Part shown: positions 34,771-43,348 of the stretch, piece by piece
Layout: each line of letters begins with the position of its first letter
How positions within the stretch are numbered: the stretch's first letter is position 1
NCBI GenBank assembly: GCA_017621815.1
Contig: JAGASK010000008.1
Location: forward strand, 20,101 to 84,100
Source of the DNA: Lachnospiraceae bacterium
Lineage (GTDB): Bacteria > Bacillota > Clostridia > Lachnospirales > Lachnospiraceae
Reading direction: 5' to 3'
DNA: 64,000 bases
Notes under the pieces: generated by a model
What the model was told of the DNA's origin: nothing
Seen by the model: only the letters and a program-made list of their open reading frames with translations
Databases searched by the model: none
Translations under genes and position numbers: made by a program

Positions 34771-36513
34771 CTAAATTTTATCATAGAAATATCGTAAATA
34801 TGCGCTATAGGCTGACGGAATGGGATATTTATCCCTGGCCTCATTTTTCTCTACAAAAATCAAATTGCTGTTTTGCATCTGCTCTCTTTTCGCAAGTTCA
34901 TCCACCCTGACAGCATACCCTGTCATATGCCATTCCTTATGAGTGAATATATGCCTGCTTTCTTCAAGCTGCTTAATCTGAAGCACAGCAAACCCCTGCT
35001 GTTTTAAATAGGACAGGACTTCTTCTCCGGAAAGATGTCCTTCCACGCTTGGGAATTCATACATACCTGCCAGAAGTCCCTTTGAAGGCCGCTTTCTGAG
35101 GGCCGCTTTATTTTCATCCTTAATTATAATAATTGTTTTCTCTTCAATAACCCTCGGTTTCTTCTTTGATTTTACCGGAAACCGGGTTTCCGCTGCACAT
35201 TTATGGGCCATACAAATATCTTCCCATGGGCATTCTCCGCACTTCGGCTCCCCGTTCGGTATGCAGACCACAGCGCCAAGCTCCATCAGCGCCTGATTAA
35301 AATCTCCGGGACGGTCATCGGGCATACTTGCCCCCAGTTCTTCCTCTATCTGTTTCTTTACGGACTGCTGCATAATATCTCTGCTGTCACACCTGAGCCT
35401 TGACAATACGCGAAGCACATTGCCGTCCACTGCCGGTATCCGCCTGCCATATGCAATAGATGCAATCGCTCCTGCAGTATAGCTTCCAATCCCCGGAAGC
35501 TTCAAAAGTTCCTCATAACTATCCGGCATTTTTCCTTCGTACTCTTCCACAATCTTACGGGCAGCTTTGTTCAGATTTCTGACCCTGTTATAATATCCGA
35601 GACCTTCCCAAAGCTTAAGAAGCGTTTCCTCCCGGGCATCAGCCAACGCTTCGATATCCGGAAGCTGCTTCATGAACCTGTCGTAATAAGGCTTTACTGC
35701 TTCTACCCTTGTCTGCTGCAGCATAATTTCCGAAACCCACACATGATAGGGCGTGGGTTCTTCCCTCCAGGGCAGGATTCTTCTGCCTGCATCATACCAG
35801 TCAAGCAAAGGCTGTCCTATGTAATCCAGTAAAGACAGCTTCACCGGCACCGGCTCATCAATCATCATTCCGTCCGCCGTTACCTGACAATCATAAGCAA
35901 TAATTTTTACTCCCGCCTTTTTCGCTTCCAAAAGGGCATCCGCAAACTCCGGCTGAGTTTCTCTGTTGGGAGTAAAATATTTGACTCCCTTCATTTGAAT
36001 TACAAGCATAATATATGCCTGATAACCGGCTTTTACCGCATCTGCCAGCTCATATACATGTTTAACGGCGCGCTCCGAGGGCGCATCCGGAAAAAGCACT
36101 ACATCCTCTTTTTCCAAAGTGACCCCCTTCACTTCCATGAAAATTTTATCCTTTTCTGTTTCTATATAAAAATCAAACCTTGAATTTTTATAAGTGGTTT
36201 CCGGTTTTATAAGAACAGTATCCGGGAACAAAATCTTTTCAGACAGCCATTCCATTACCGCTTTATTGGGCGCCTGGGAATCCATATTTATCATTCGGTT
36301 TCCTTTATTTACGGCAACCAAATCATAAAGAGTGCTTCTTTCCGGATTATTGCTTTTACAAAGAAAAACCTCTGCACCTTCAGTGAGCAGTTCTCTGCAT
36401 CGTCCGGTATTCTTTACATGAACTTTCTCACGCTGTCCTTCAATATTTACATATGCTATAAACCTGTTGGGGCGGCTTTCAAACCGCCCCTCCACTATAT
36501 TCTCATATTTCAT
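34771..36513 (-). CDS. SfsA - MutY fusion (nuclease-like domain plus A/G-specific adenine glycosylase)
   Basis: A 580-residue fusion. Residues 1-225 are an SfsA domain with the PD-(D/E)XK-like RFDFYIE and FMEVKGVTLE motif and FPDAPSERAVKH. From about 229 comes MutY: LPWREEPTPYHVWVSEIMLQQ (catalytic Glu), helix-hairpin-helix LPGIGSYTAGAIASIAYG, VDGNVLRVLSR with the catalytic Asp, and the 4Fe-4S cysteines CIPNGEPKCGECPWEDIC (about 413-430). The C-terminal Nudix-like 8-oxoG reading domain (about 445-580) is present. MutY removes A opposite 8-oxoG. SfsA, a DNA/RNA-binding nuclease family, is normally a separate gene. It is 18 bp from the nucleotidase gene upstream. Confidence 0.95.
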   Translation of the reverse strand: MKYENIVEGRFESRPNRFIAYVNIEGQREKVHVKNTGRCRELLTEGAEVFLCKSNNPERSTLYDLVAVNKGNRMINMDSQAPNKAVMEWLSEKILFPDTVLIKPETTYKNSRFDFYIETEKDKIFMEVKGVTLEKEDVVLFPDAPSERAVKHVYELADAVKAGYQAYIMLVIQMKGVKYFTPNRETQPEFADALLEAKKAGVKIIAYDCQVTADGMMIDEPVPVKLSLLDYIGQPLLDWYDAGRRILPWREEPTPYHVWVSEIMLQQTRVEAVKPYYDRFMKQLPDIEALADAREETLLKLWEGLGYYNRVRNLNKAARKIVEEYEGKMPDSYEELLKLPGIGSYTAGAIASIAYGRRIPAVDGNVLRVLSRLRCDSRDIMQQSVKKQIEEELGASMPDDRPGDFNQALMELGAVVCIPNGEPKCGECPWEDICMAHKCAAETRFPVKSKKKPRVIEEKTIIIIKDENKAALRKRPSKGLLAGMYEFPSVEGHLSGEEVLSYLKQQGFAVLQIKQLEESRHIFTHKEWHMTGYAVRVDELAKREQMQNSNLIFVEKNEARDKYPIPSAYSAYLRYFYDKI

Positions 36514-36531
36514 ACAAGTTTTCCGTCCTCA

Positions 36532-37473
36532 CTATCCGCACAAAAAGAATATTTCATTTTTCTGCATTTTGCCCTGCCTGTAAGGCACTCTTGCCGAAGG
36601 CACTACTTCGGAAGCTGCCCTTGTATGTACTGCCTGGTCATCAAAAAATATATGAGCGCCGAAGGCTTTCAGCACTTCTCTTTTCGTAATGCCTCCGAGA
36701 AAAAAAGCTTCATCTATTCTCACATTCCACGCCCTCAGGGTGCGTATTACCCTCTCATGGGCAGGCGCACTTCTTGATGTTACAAGCGCCGTCCTGATAG
36801 GCGCTGCATCCGCAGGAAATTCCTTCTGAATATCGGAGATAGTTTTCAGAAATTTTGCAAAAGGACCTGCCTTAAGAGGATAATCCGCATGTCTTCTTTC
36901 ATTTTCCTCAAAAGCTTCCAATCCATACTCTTTGAAAATCACTTCGGATTCATCGGAAAAAAGCACCGCATCTCCGTCAAAAGCAATCCGAATCCGGGAA
37001 ATTTCTTTTTCATGTTCATACGCCCTCACTTCATCAGGACATATAATCCCTGCTGCAATCCCGCAATTAACCGCTGCCTGTACATCCTGTTCATCAGCCG
37101 ATAAATAAAGGTCTGTTCCAAATGCCTCAAGATACGGCGTCAGAGATGCTCCGCTTGCAAATACCGCCCGGGAAATTGCCAGCCCGTAATGGGCTATGGA
37201 ATGAAACACCCGCAGTGAAGTATCCGGGCTGTTATGGGACATAATAATTACTTCGACTCTGCCCTCCTGGCCGGGCAGCTTATTTATATTTAAAAGGGCC
37301 TCTATCAGCTTAAACCCGTTGCCCGGTTTAAGCAGCTCTTTTTCATGTTCTATCTGATACCGGCAATAGGCTTCCACTCCCTTTGATTTGAAAATCTCGT
37401 TTTCTACAGTCAAATCAAAAAGCGCCCTTGTGGACACACCTATTACAAGCCTGTTATCCAGACAATATGACAT
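36532..37473 (-). CDS. 5'-nucleotidase (cytosolic IA-like family)
   Basis: A 313-residue protein of the PF06189 5'-nucleotidase family, HAD-like. VIGVSTRALFDL starts the protein and carries the first acidic motif; MSHNSPDTSLRVF, RIAFDGDAVLFSD and FFDDQAVH are the other hallmarks. It would dephosphorylate nucleoside monophosphates. It is close to the SfsA-MutY gene downstream and the DUF1653 gene upstream (9 bp), so the three are probably cotranscribed. Confidence 0.88.
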   Translation of the reverse strand: MSYCLDNRLVIGVSTRALFDLTVENEIFKSKGVEAYCRYQIEHEKELLKPGNGFKLIEALLNINKLPGQEGRVEVIIMSHNSPDTSLRVFHSIAHYGLAISRAVFASGASLTPYLEAFGTDLYLSADEQDVQAAVNCGIAAGIICPDEVRAYEHEKEISRIRIAFDGDAVLFSDESEVIFKEYGLEAFEENERRHADYPLKAGPFAKFLKTISDIQKEFPADAAPIRTALVTSRSAPAHERVIRTLRAWNVRIDEAFFLGGITKREVLKAFGAHIFFDDQAVHTRAASEVVPSARVPYRQGKMQKNEIFFLCG

Positions 37474-37482
37474 ACTCTACTC

Positions 37483-38001
37483 CTATCTTAACCGTGTACA
37501 TTCAAACTTATCATATAAAAGAAGACATTTGCGGAGCTCAGTATACCTGTCTTCTATATCGCCTTCCTTTACCTCCACATCCACTGACAAAGCCATAGTA
37601 TTAATCATATCATCAGTAATCCGATGATGAAGCGCTGCCAGAATATTCAGTCTTTCCTCATAGCTGTCAGCATCAAGAAATTCAAGCACAAGAGGATCCA
37701 TCCCGGGAATTTCTTCATTATTCAAGGATTTTTCACTTTCCTGAGAACTTTTTATTTCCTGCTTTTCTGACATATCAACAGGCTCAAACCTGTACTCCTG
37801 CTTCACGTCCGGATATTTTTCATGGTCGACCTTTTCCATAAACATGGTAAGCGGCCTTGCATATATTTTAAACTCGCCGTACAAAGCCTGATATATCACA
37901 AGCTTTTCTCCTGTTTCCGAGTGTTCTGCCAGAGATATAATCTGGTAAAGATTACCCTTAAAATGTCTGTATATCTGCTGTGGTCCTGGAACATTATTCA
38001 T
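37483..38001 (-). CDS. DUF1653 domain protein
   Basis: A 172-residue protein. The first 65 residues are a DUF1653 domain, recognised by YRHFKGNLYQII, the H-S-E-T-G-E motif and ALYGEFKIYARPL. The rest is an acidic, probably helical extension of unknown role. The family is small and uncharacterised. GGAGGCAGGA precedes the ATG. It is likely the first gene of the unit with the nucleotidase and SfsA-MutY. Confidence 0.85.
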   Translation of the reverse strand: MNNVPGPQQIYRHFKGNLYQIISLAEHSETGEKLVIYQALYGEFKIYARPLTMFMEKVDHEKYPDVKQEYRFEPVDMSEKQEIKSSQESEKSLNNEEIPGMDPLVLEFLDADSYEERLNILAALHHRITDDMINTMALSVDVEVKEGDIEDRYTELRKCLLLYDKFECTRLR

Positions 38002-38068
38002 TATTTATCCTGCCTCCTTTTCTCCTGTCATGATTATAATATTTCTGATTGCCCCTGTCATTTTTCTT

Positions 38069-38455
38069 CTATAAATCTTCTTCCAGAAATTTATGGCAAA
38101 ACCCGCATTCCCTGTCCGGGAATTCAATCCTGCTGCAGGCATCAAGCAGTTCCTTCTTTTCTGCACCGGACAGCTTATCGAGCTTATCATGGTGAATGGT
38201 AACCGTATAACTGCGTTCACCCTCTTCATCAATAATTCTGGTCATCATAATACCGCTGTTCCTGTAGCCTGCCTCTTCAAGAAATGCCCTGATTTCACCG
38301 GCATAAATTTCTTCCATCTCTTTGTAATATTTTTCTTCCGCTTCAGCTGCATAACGGCTTTGGCTCTGCACTGTACCTGAAATGCAGAATGCCGTTACCA
38401 ATATAAGCATTGCGGAAATAATAATTGTAAATGTCAGACTCTTTAATATTCTCAT
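38069..38455 (-). CDS. Small exported or membrane-anchored protein, unknown
   Basis: A 128-residue protein with an N-terminal hydrophobic helix (about residues 9-30) and a small soluble domain carrying EVRIYAGEIR-like charged helices, a TVTIHHDKLDKLS strand and a C-terminal CGFCHKF pair. The ATG at 38455 has AAAGGAGG 7-8 nt upstream. I do not recognise the family. Confidence 0.75.
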   Translation of the reverse strand: MRILKSLTFTIIISAMLILVTAFCISGTVQSQSRYAAEAEEKYYKEMEEIYAGEIRAFLEEAGYRNSGIMMTRIIDEEGERSYTVTIHHDKLDKLSGAEKKELLDACSRIEFPDRECGFCHKFLEEDL

Positions 38456-38575
38456 AATCGTATCCTCCTTTGTTGGCAGATTCCTTAATTTCTTCTCTTT
38501 CATCTGCTTCTAAATAAAGAATACCACATATGATGTCCAATAATCCGGACTTTGTCTTTCTGCAGCTGATTTTTT

Positions 38576-40363
38576 TTATACTATTTTTATTTTTTCCATC
38601 AGGCTTACCCTGTTAAAAGGCAGCATAAAGTAATATCCGTCAGCAAAAGGGGAAAGCTTTTCAATAATTTCTCCGGCTATCTTTGCCCCCATCCACTCTG
38701 CTTCTTCTTTACTCATATCCGGCGAATATCTCTCCACAATCTCATCGGGCACATAAATGCCGCTGACTTCATTTTTAATAAAATTTGCATTCCGCCAGCT
38801 GATAAGGGGCATAATTCCACACAGGATTTTTGTATCCACCTGCTCTTTTATCTGCCGGATCCTGTCAATATCTTCATCCGAATAAATCGGCTGAGTCAGA
38901 AAATAAACGGCGCCCGCACTTATTTTGTCCCGCATTCGTTTGATTACATTTTCCAGTGTTCCCCTGCCCTGATTCAGGGCGCCGCCGAAATATATGGGGT
39001 CCTCCCCGAAATGCTCCTCATTCATTTCCTTCAGGAAATTCATCAGCTTTATGGAATGGTAATCAAATACACTTGTTATCTCATTCCGGCTTGCGCTGGG
39101 CACCGGGTCTCCGGTAACAATAAGCATATTCCTGATTTTATTTACATAAGCGCCTAAAATTACCGAGCGCATTGCAATCAGGTTTCTGTCTCTGCAGCAC
39201 AAATGCGGCATTACCTGCATTCCTGTTTCGCCCGCAATTTTTACGCTCATCAAAACAGAATCCACCCGGCTGCGGCCCATAGGTGAATCTGCCATTGTTA
39301 TTATATCCACATTACACTTACTTAATTTTAATACGCATTCCAAAATCTTTTCGTCATTAGCATCAAAAGGCGGGTCTATTTCCACCGCCACCACTTTTTT
39401 TCCCGCTTTCATTTTTTCATAAAGCGGATTGCTTTTCTTTCGTTTCTGTGTATTTTCTCCTTCTATTGCTTCCGGTGAATGCCTGAGCACTACCGGGGCA
39501 AAATCAGTTTTTTCCCTGATTAAAGAAATATAGTCCGGCGTTGTACCGCAGCAGCCGCCTAAGAGTGCCACACCCAGATCTGCAATTTTCTTCATGTTTT
39601 CCGCAAAATATTCCGCATTCTTCAAAAATACCATGCGATTCTGAAACTGCTCGGGATAACCTGCATTTGGCATCATTATAAAATACTTCCCGGAAAATAA
39701 ATCCTGCAGTTCCTGTGCCTTCTGATACATATGCCCGGACCCGATGCCGCAGTTGATACCACAGGCATCCACTTCTTTCATCTTAACCAATTCCTCCAGC
39801 AGACGTCTTCCGTTTATGCCTGCCGATGTATAGCCGTTTTTATTCATGCAGATACTGACTATCAGAAATACCGATTCATTTTTTTTGCGAATGTAAGAAA
39901 CAAGTTCCTTCACATAATGCAGGCTGGAAAAAGTTTCAAAAATAATTGCAGGAAGTCCTTCTTCAAGAAAAATATCGCAGATTCGCTTATATTCTTCTGC
40001 CATTTCAGGGCTTGTCTTTTCACTTGTTTCGGGAATCGGCCCGATATCCCCTGCCACAAACACTTCCCTTGATTTATTCTCCCTGTTTTTCACAGCTTCT
40101 TCGGCAATGGCAACGCCCCTTCGGATGCATTCCTCCACCAAATCCCGCCCCATATTAAGACTTGCTTCATTGGCTGCAAAAGTATTTGTAAAAATCAGAT
40201 TGGCTCCGGCTTCAATATACTCCCGGTGAATTTTCTCTATCCGTTCCGGATGCTGTATATTCGCAAATTCGGAAAGCTCCCCGTTATATTGGGAAGCATA
40301 ATAATTTCCCATGGAGCCGTCCGTTAAAATCTTGTGCTTCTTTATATATTCCCTGATATTCAT
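38576..40363 (-). CDS. Homocysteine S-methyltransferase / methylenetetrahydrofolate reductase fusion (YitJ-like)
   Basis: A 595-residue bifunctional enzyme. Residues 1-285 form the homocysteine-binding barrel with zinc ligands in CGINCGIG and GGCCGTTP. From about 310, after a charged linker, comes an MTHFR barrel with VAVEIDPPFD, ITMADSPMGRSR, LIVTGDPVP and FLTQPIYS. The product would both form and use a methyl group for methionine. No S-box (SAM riboswitch) is seen upstream, in contrast to Bacillus yitJ. It diverges from the amtB gene. Confidence 0.93.
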   Translation of the reverse strand: MNIREYIKKHKILTDGSMGNYYASQYNGELSEFANIQHPERIEKIHREYIEAGANLIFTNTFAANEASLNMGRDLVEECIRRGVAIAEEAVKNRENKSREVFVAGDIGPIPETSEKTSPEMAEEYKRICDIFLEEGLPAIIFETFSSLHYVKELVSYIRKKNESVFLIVSICMNKNGYTSAGINGRRLLEELVKMKEVDACGINCGIGSGHMYQKAQELQDLFSGKYFIMMPNAGYPEQFQNRMVFLKNAEYFAENMKKIADLGVALLGGCCGTTPDYISLIREKTDFAPVVLRHSPEAIEGENTQKRKKSNPLYEKMKAGKKVVAVEIDPPFDANDEKILECVLKLSKCNVDIITMADSPMGRSRVDSVLMSVKIAGETGMQVMPHLCCRDRNLIAMRSVILGAYVNKIRNMLIVTGDPVPSASRNEITSVFDYHSIKLMNFLKEMNEEHFGEDPIYFGGALNQGRGTLENVIKRMRDKISAGAVYFLTQPIYSDEDIDRIRQIKEQVDTKILCGIMPLISWRNANFIKNEVSGIYVPDEIVERYSPDMSKEEAEWMGAKIAGEIIEKLSPFADGYYFMLPFNRVSLMEKIKIV

Positions 40364-40494
40364 AACAGTCTCCCTTAAAATGATTACATCAATTATATTC
40401 TGAATCGAACTTTTTTACAACAAATATTAACCATGCCGTCTGTACCGGATAAAATCGGGAATAAATTTTCGCTGAAAATTTTATAAAAAAAGTA

Positions 40495-40523
40495 TTGACA
40501 TCATTTTAAGGTCATGATATCAT
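40495..40523 (+). promoter_or_regulatory. Promoter of amtB-glnK
   Basis: A consensus TTGACA (40495-40500) and TATCAT (40518-40523) are separated by 17 bp, giving a leader of about 165 nt. Confidence 0.75.
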
Positions 40524-40532
40524 ACAACACAT

Positions 40533-40677
40533 GAAGCGAAGGCGCTATGGTAAATCCGTAGTGCCTTTTCTCTTTATTATCATCTCCGCCTGGGAATAAC
40601 GGAGAAATAAAAAATAATTAAGAACACGAAGCAAAGGAGCTTGTTCATGGTAACAGCACCTTCAGCTTCGTTTTTTT
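40533..40677 (+). promoter_or_regulatory. Leader of amtB-glnK with two successive attenuators
   Basis: Two related units occur. The first (40533-40572) begins GAAGCGAAGGCGCT and folds into a 12-bp hairpin (40539-40567) followed by a T-rich tract. The second (40627-40677) begins GAAGCAAAGGAGCTT and forms a long terminator stem, CGAAGC (40627-40632) with GCTTCG (40665-40670), before seven Ts. Both have ATGGTAA near the loop. A competing small hairpin AAGC-AAAGGA-GCTT (40629-40642) would destroy the second terminator; its hexaloop has A at 1 and G at 4, as ANTAR target RNAs do. A third stem, TCTCCG/CGGAGA, lies between. Confidence 0.6.
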
Positions 40678-40696
40678 AATGTGAGGAGGAAAAATT

Positions 40697-42442
40697 ATGA
40701 CAGAAGAAATCTTAAGTGCCGTAAACGGCGAAGTGTTCGGCGTCTGGTTCCTGATTGGTGCCGCGCTGGTGTTTTGGATGCAGGCAGGTTTTGCCATGGT
40801 GGAAACAGGCTTTACCAGAGCCAAAAACGCAGGTAACATCCTGATGAAGAATCTGATGGACTTCTGTATCGGTACAGTTGTTTTCATCCTGATTGGTTTT
40901 GGACTTCTGCTCGGTGAAGATATGATGGGTATTATCGGAAAACCCGGTTTTGACATCTTCACAGACTATGCAAACTTTGACTGGTCCAATTTCGTATTCA
41001 ACCTGGTATTCTGTGCGACAACCGCAACAATCGTTTCAGGTGCCATGGCTGAAAGAACAAAATTTTTATCCTATTGTATTTATTCCGCAGTGATTTCCGC
41101 AGTGATTTACCCCATTGAAGCACACTGGATTTGGGGCGGCGGATGGTTATCACAGCTTGGCTTCCATGATTTTGCAGGTTCCTGCGCAATTCACATGGTT
41201 GGCGGTATTTCCGCTTTAATCGGTGCCGCACTGTTAGGACCCCGTATCGGAAAATTTGTAAAAGATAAATCCGGTAAGATTACAAAAGTAAATGCATTCC
41301 CCGGACATAACCTTCCCATCGGATGTCTCGGTGTATTTATCTTATGGCTTGGCTGGTATGGATTCAACGGCGCTGCATGTACCAGCGTGGAACAGTTAGG
41401 TTCCGTATTCGTAACAACTACAATCGCTCCTGCAATCGCTACCGTAGTATGTATGATTTTCACATGGATCAAATATGGCAAACCCGATGTTTCCATGTGT
41501 CTGAATGCTTCCCTTGCAGGCCTTGTAGCCATTACAGCTCCCTGTGATGTTACAGATGTAACAGGTGCGCTGATTATCGGTGCCGTTGCAGGACTTCTGG
41601 TAGTATTCGGTGTCTGGTTCCTGGATTATAAATTACATATTGACGACCCTGTCGGTGCTGTTGCAGTTCACTGCTTAAACGGTATCTGGGGAACAATAGC
41701 AGTCGGTCTTTTTGCAACAACTTCTGCTCCCGGCAATGACAGCGTAGTTGGTCTTTTCTATGGCGGCGGATTTAAACAGTTAGGCTTACAGCTGCTTGGT
41801 TTTTTCAGTGTAGCTGCATGGACTGCCGTAACTATTACCATTGCATTCCTTGTTATTAAAGCAATCATTGGTCTTCGTGTTACTGAAGAAGAGGAAATCG
41901 TTGGTCTTGATTCCTGTGAACATGGTCTTACATCCGCTTATGCCGGCTTCAGCATCATGGATATTTCAAATACAATGACTATGGATGTAAACGAAAATAC
42001 AGACCTTGGCACAGACGATTATGCAGCTGCTTCCACAGCACAAAAAGATGCTGCAGTCAAGGTTGTAGCCGCTCCTGCTGCCGCAACAGGTATTTACAAG
42101 GTTTCCATTATTGCTAAACTGTCCAGATATGACCAGTTAAAGAAGGCCATGAACGACCTGGGCGTAACAGGTATGACAGTCACTCAGGTTATGGGCTGCG
42201 GTGTTCAGAAGGGTGCCGGCGAAATGTATCGTGGTGTTGAGGTGGATGCAACCTTACTTCCTAAGGTTAAGGTTGAAGTTGTTGTCAGCAAGATTCCTGT
42301 TGAAACAGTTATTGAAGCTGCTAAGAAAGCTCTTTACACAGGCCACATCGGCGACGGTAAGATTTTCGTATACAACGTAGACAAAGTTGTTAAGGTTCGT
42401 ACAGGTGAAGAAGATTTCGCAGCATTACAGGATGTGGAATAA
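40697..42442 (+). CDS. amt: Ammonium transporter with C-terminal PII domain (AmtB-GlnK fusion)
   Basis: A 581-residue fusion. Residues 1 to about 410 are an Amt channel with eleven helices and the paired pore histidines in CAIHMVGG and VAVHCLNG. A linker rich in Ala, Asp and Thr follows. From about 465 there is a complete PII domain: YKVSIIAKLSRYDQLKKAM, the T-loop with GEMYRGVEVD (Tyr kept at the uridylylation position), LPKVKVEVVV and the B-loop TGHIGDGKIFV. In bacteria these are usually two genes. The PII part would gate ammonium uptake directly. It diverges from the YitJ-like gene and has a terminator. Confidence 0.95.
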   Translation: MTEEILSAVNGEVFGVWFLIGAALVFWMQAGFAMVETGFTRAKNAGNILMKNLMDFCIGTVVFILIGFGLLLGEDMMGIIGKPGFDIFTDYANFDWSNFVFNLVFCATTATIVSGAMAERTKFLSYCIYSAVISAVIYPIEAHWIWGGGWLSQLGFHDFAGSCAIHMVGGISALIGAALLGPRIGKFVKDKSGKITKVNAFPGHNLPIGCLGVFILWLGWYGFNGAACTSVEQLGSVFVTTTIAPAIATVVCMIFTWIKYGKPDVSMCLNASLAGLVAITAPCDVTDVTGALIIGAVAGLLVVFGVWFLDYKLHIDDPVGAVAVHCLNGIWGTIAVGLFATTSAPGNDSVVGLFYGGGFKQLGLQLLGFFSVAAWTAVTITIAFLVIKAIIGLRVTEEEEIVGLDSCEHGLTSAYAGFSIMDISNTMTMDVNENTDLGTDDYAAASTAQKDAAVKVVAAPAAATGIYKVSIIAKLSRYDQLKKAMNDLGVTGMTVTQVMGCGVQKGAGEMYRGVEVDATLLPKVKVEVVVSKIPVETVIEAAKKALYTGHIGDGKIFVYNVDKVVKVRTGEEDFAALQDVE

Positions 42443-42485
42443 ATAAGCGTTCATCTATTCCCTTAGTTTAGTATATACATAAAGG

Positions 42486-42523
42486 AGGCGCCCCGAAAGT
42501 TACCTTTCGGGGCGTCTTCTTTT
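42486..42523. terminator. Terminator after amtB-glnK
   Basis: CGCCCCGAAAG (42489-42499) pairs with CTTTCGGGGCG (42504-42514) and TCTTCTTTTT follows. It also lies downstream of the convergent HD-domain gene. Confidence 0.88.
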
Positions 42524-42571
42524 TGATTCATGACAATATTCTATTGTTGATATAATTCAGTTGCCCTTCCA

Positions 42572-43348
42572 TTAACAGTCTGTATGTTTCTGCATATACT
42601 CTTTCATTTTCTCCCTGATATGCACAAACTGCTTCCCCGTTTCCGCATTATCCGATTCAAAATTCATCAGCTTATCTAAAAATCCCTGCTCCTTCACGAT
42701 TCCGAGGCTGATAGGAAACACCAGCTCATACACAAGAGAAATGTGCCCCACTACATTATCCACCGCTGTTTTTTTCAAACTCCGCAGCACGGCATGTTCC
42801 TTATCAAAGCTGTCCATGACCTCTGCAGTAACCTGTCCCTCCCGCAGCTCTTTTGTGGAAACATTATAAATTTCCTCCAGCGGGAATTCCACATTTACCT
42901 TTAAGATATCTATTTTATCAGCATCCCTGATGATATTGCAGAACAATTCCGTTCTTTCATCAAGACCGTCGGGTATTCTGTATGCACTGTGAAAACGTAC
43001 TGCCGTTTCAATCAGTTTATCCTCTTCTTCATCCTCAATATAGTCTCTGATTCTTCCCTGACAAAATAAAATATCGGCTCCGTAATGGGCATGGTCAATG
43101 GACTTAGCATCAATAAAAGTGCCGTAATTTTTAAGCTGTTCAAAACGCCCCACATCATGTAAAAGACCGATAAGCCACGCAAGATCCACATCCTCATTTG
43201 GCAGTTCCAAAGACCCGGCAATCTCTTCACAAAGGACGCTGACGCGATAAGTATGCTCAATTTTCAGCCTGACCTTTTCTTCCTTACTGTTATAATGGCT
43301 TACATATTCATCAAAGGCAGCCCCGGCTTTTACTTTATCAATCCTCAT
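42572..43348 (-). CDS. HD-domain phosphohydrolase
   Basis: A 258-residue protein with the metal-binding HD set: IEHTYRV, LLHDVGRFEQ, DHAHYGADIL, VRFHSAYR and IIRDADKIDILK, spread over residues 30-150. The C-terminal 100 residues are helical and of unknown role. Such proteins hydrolyse nucleotides or phosphate esters; the substrate is not clear. It starts inside the stop of the upstream epimerase-like gene (4-nt ATGA overlap). Confidence 0.88.
   Translation of the reverse strand: MRIDKVKAGAAFDEYVSHYNSKEEKVRLKIEHTYRVSVLCEEIAGSLELPNEDVDLAWLIGLLHDVGRFEQLKNYGTFIDAKSIDHAHYGADILFCQGRIRDYIEDEEEDKLIETAVRFHSAYRIPDGLDERTELFCNIIRDADKIDILKVNVEFPLEEIYNVSTKELREGQVTAEVMDSFDKEHAVLRSLKKTAVDNVVGHISLVYELVFPISLGIVKEQGFLDKLMNFESDNAETGKQFVHIREKMKEYMQKHTDC

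Noticed and set aside
40364-40494. Possible SAM riboswitch upstream of the YitJ-like gene
   Set aside because: No S-box core sequence or four-helix arrangement followed by a terminator was found.
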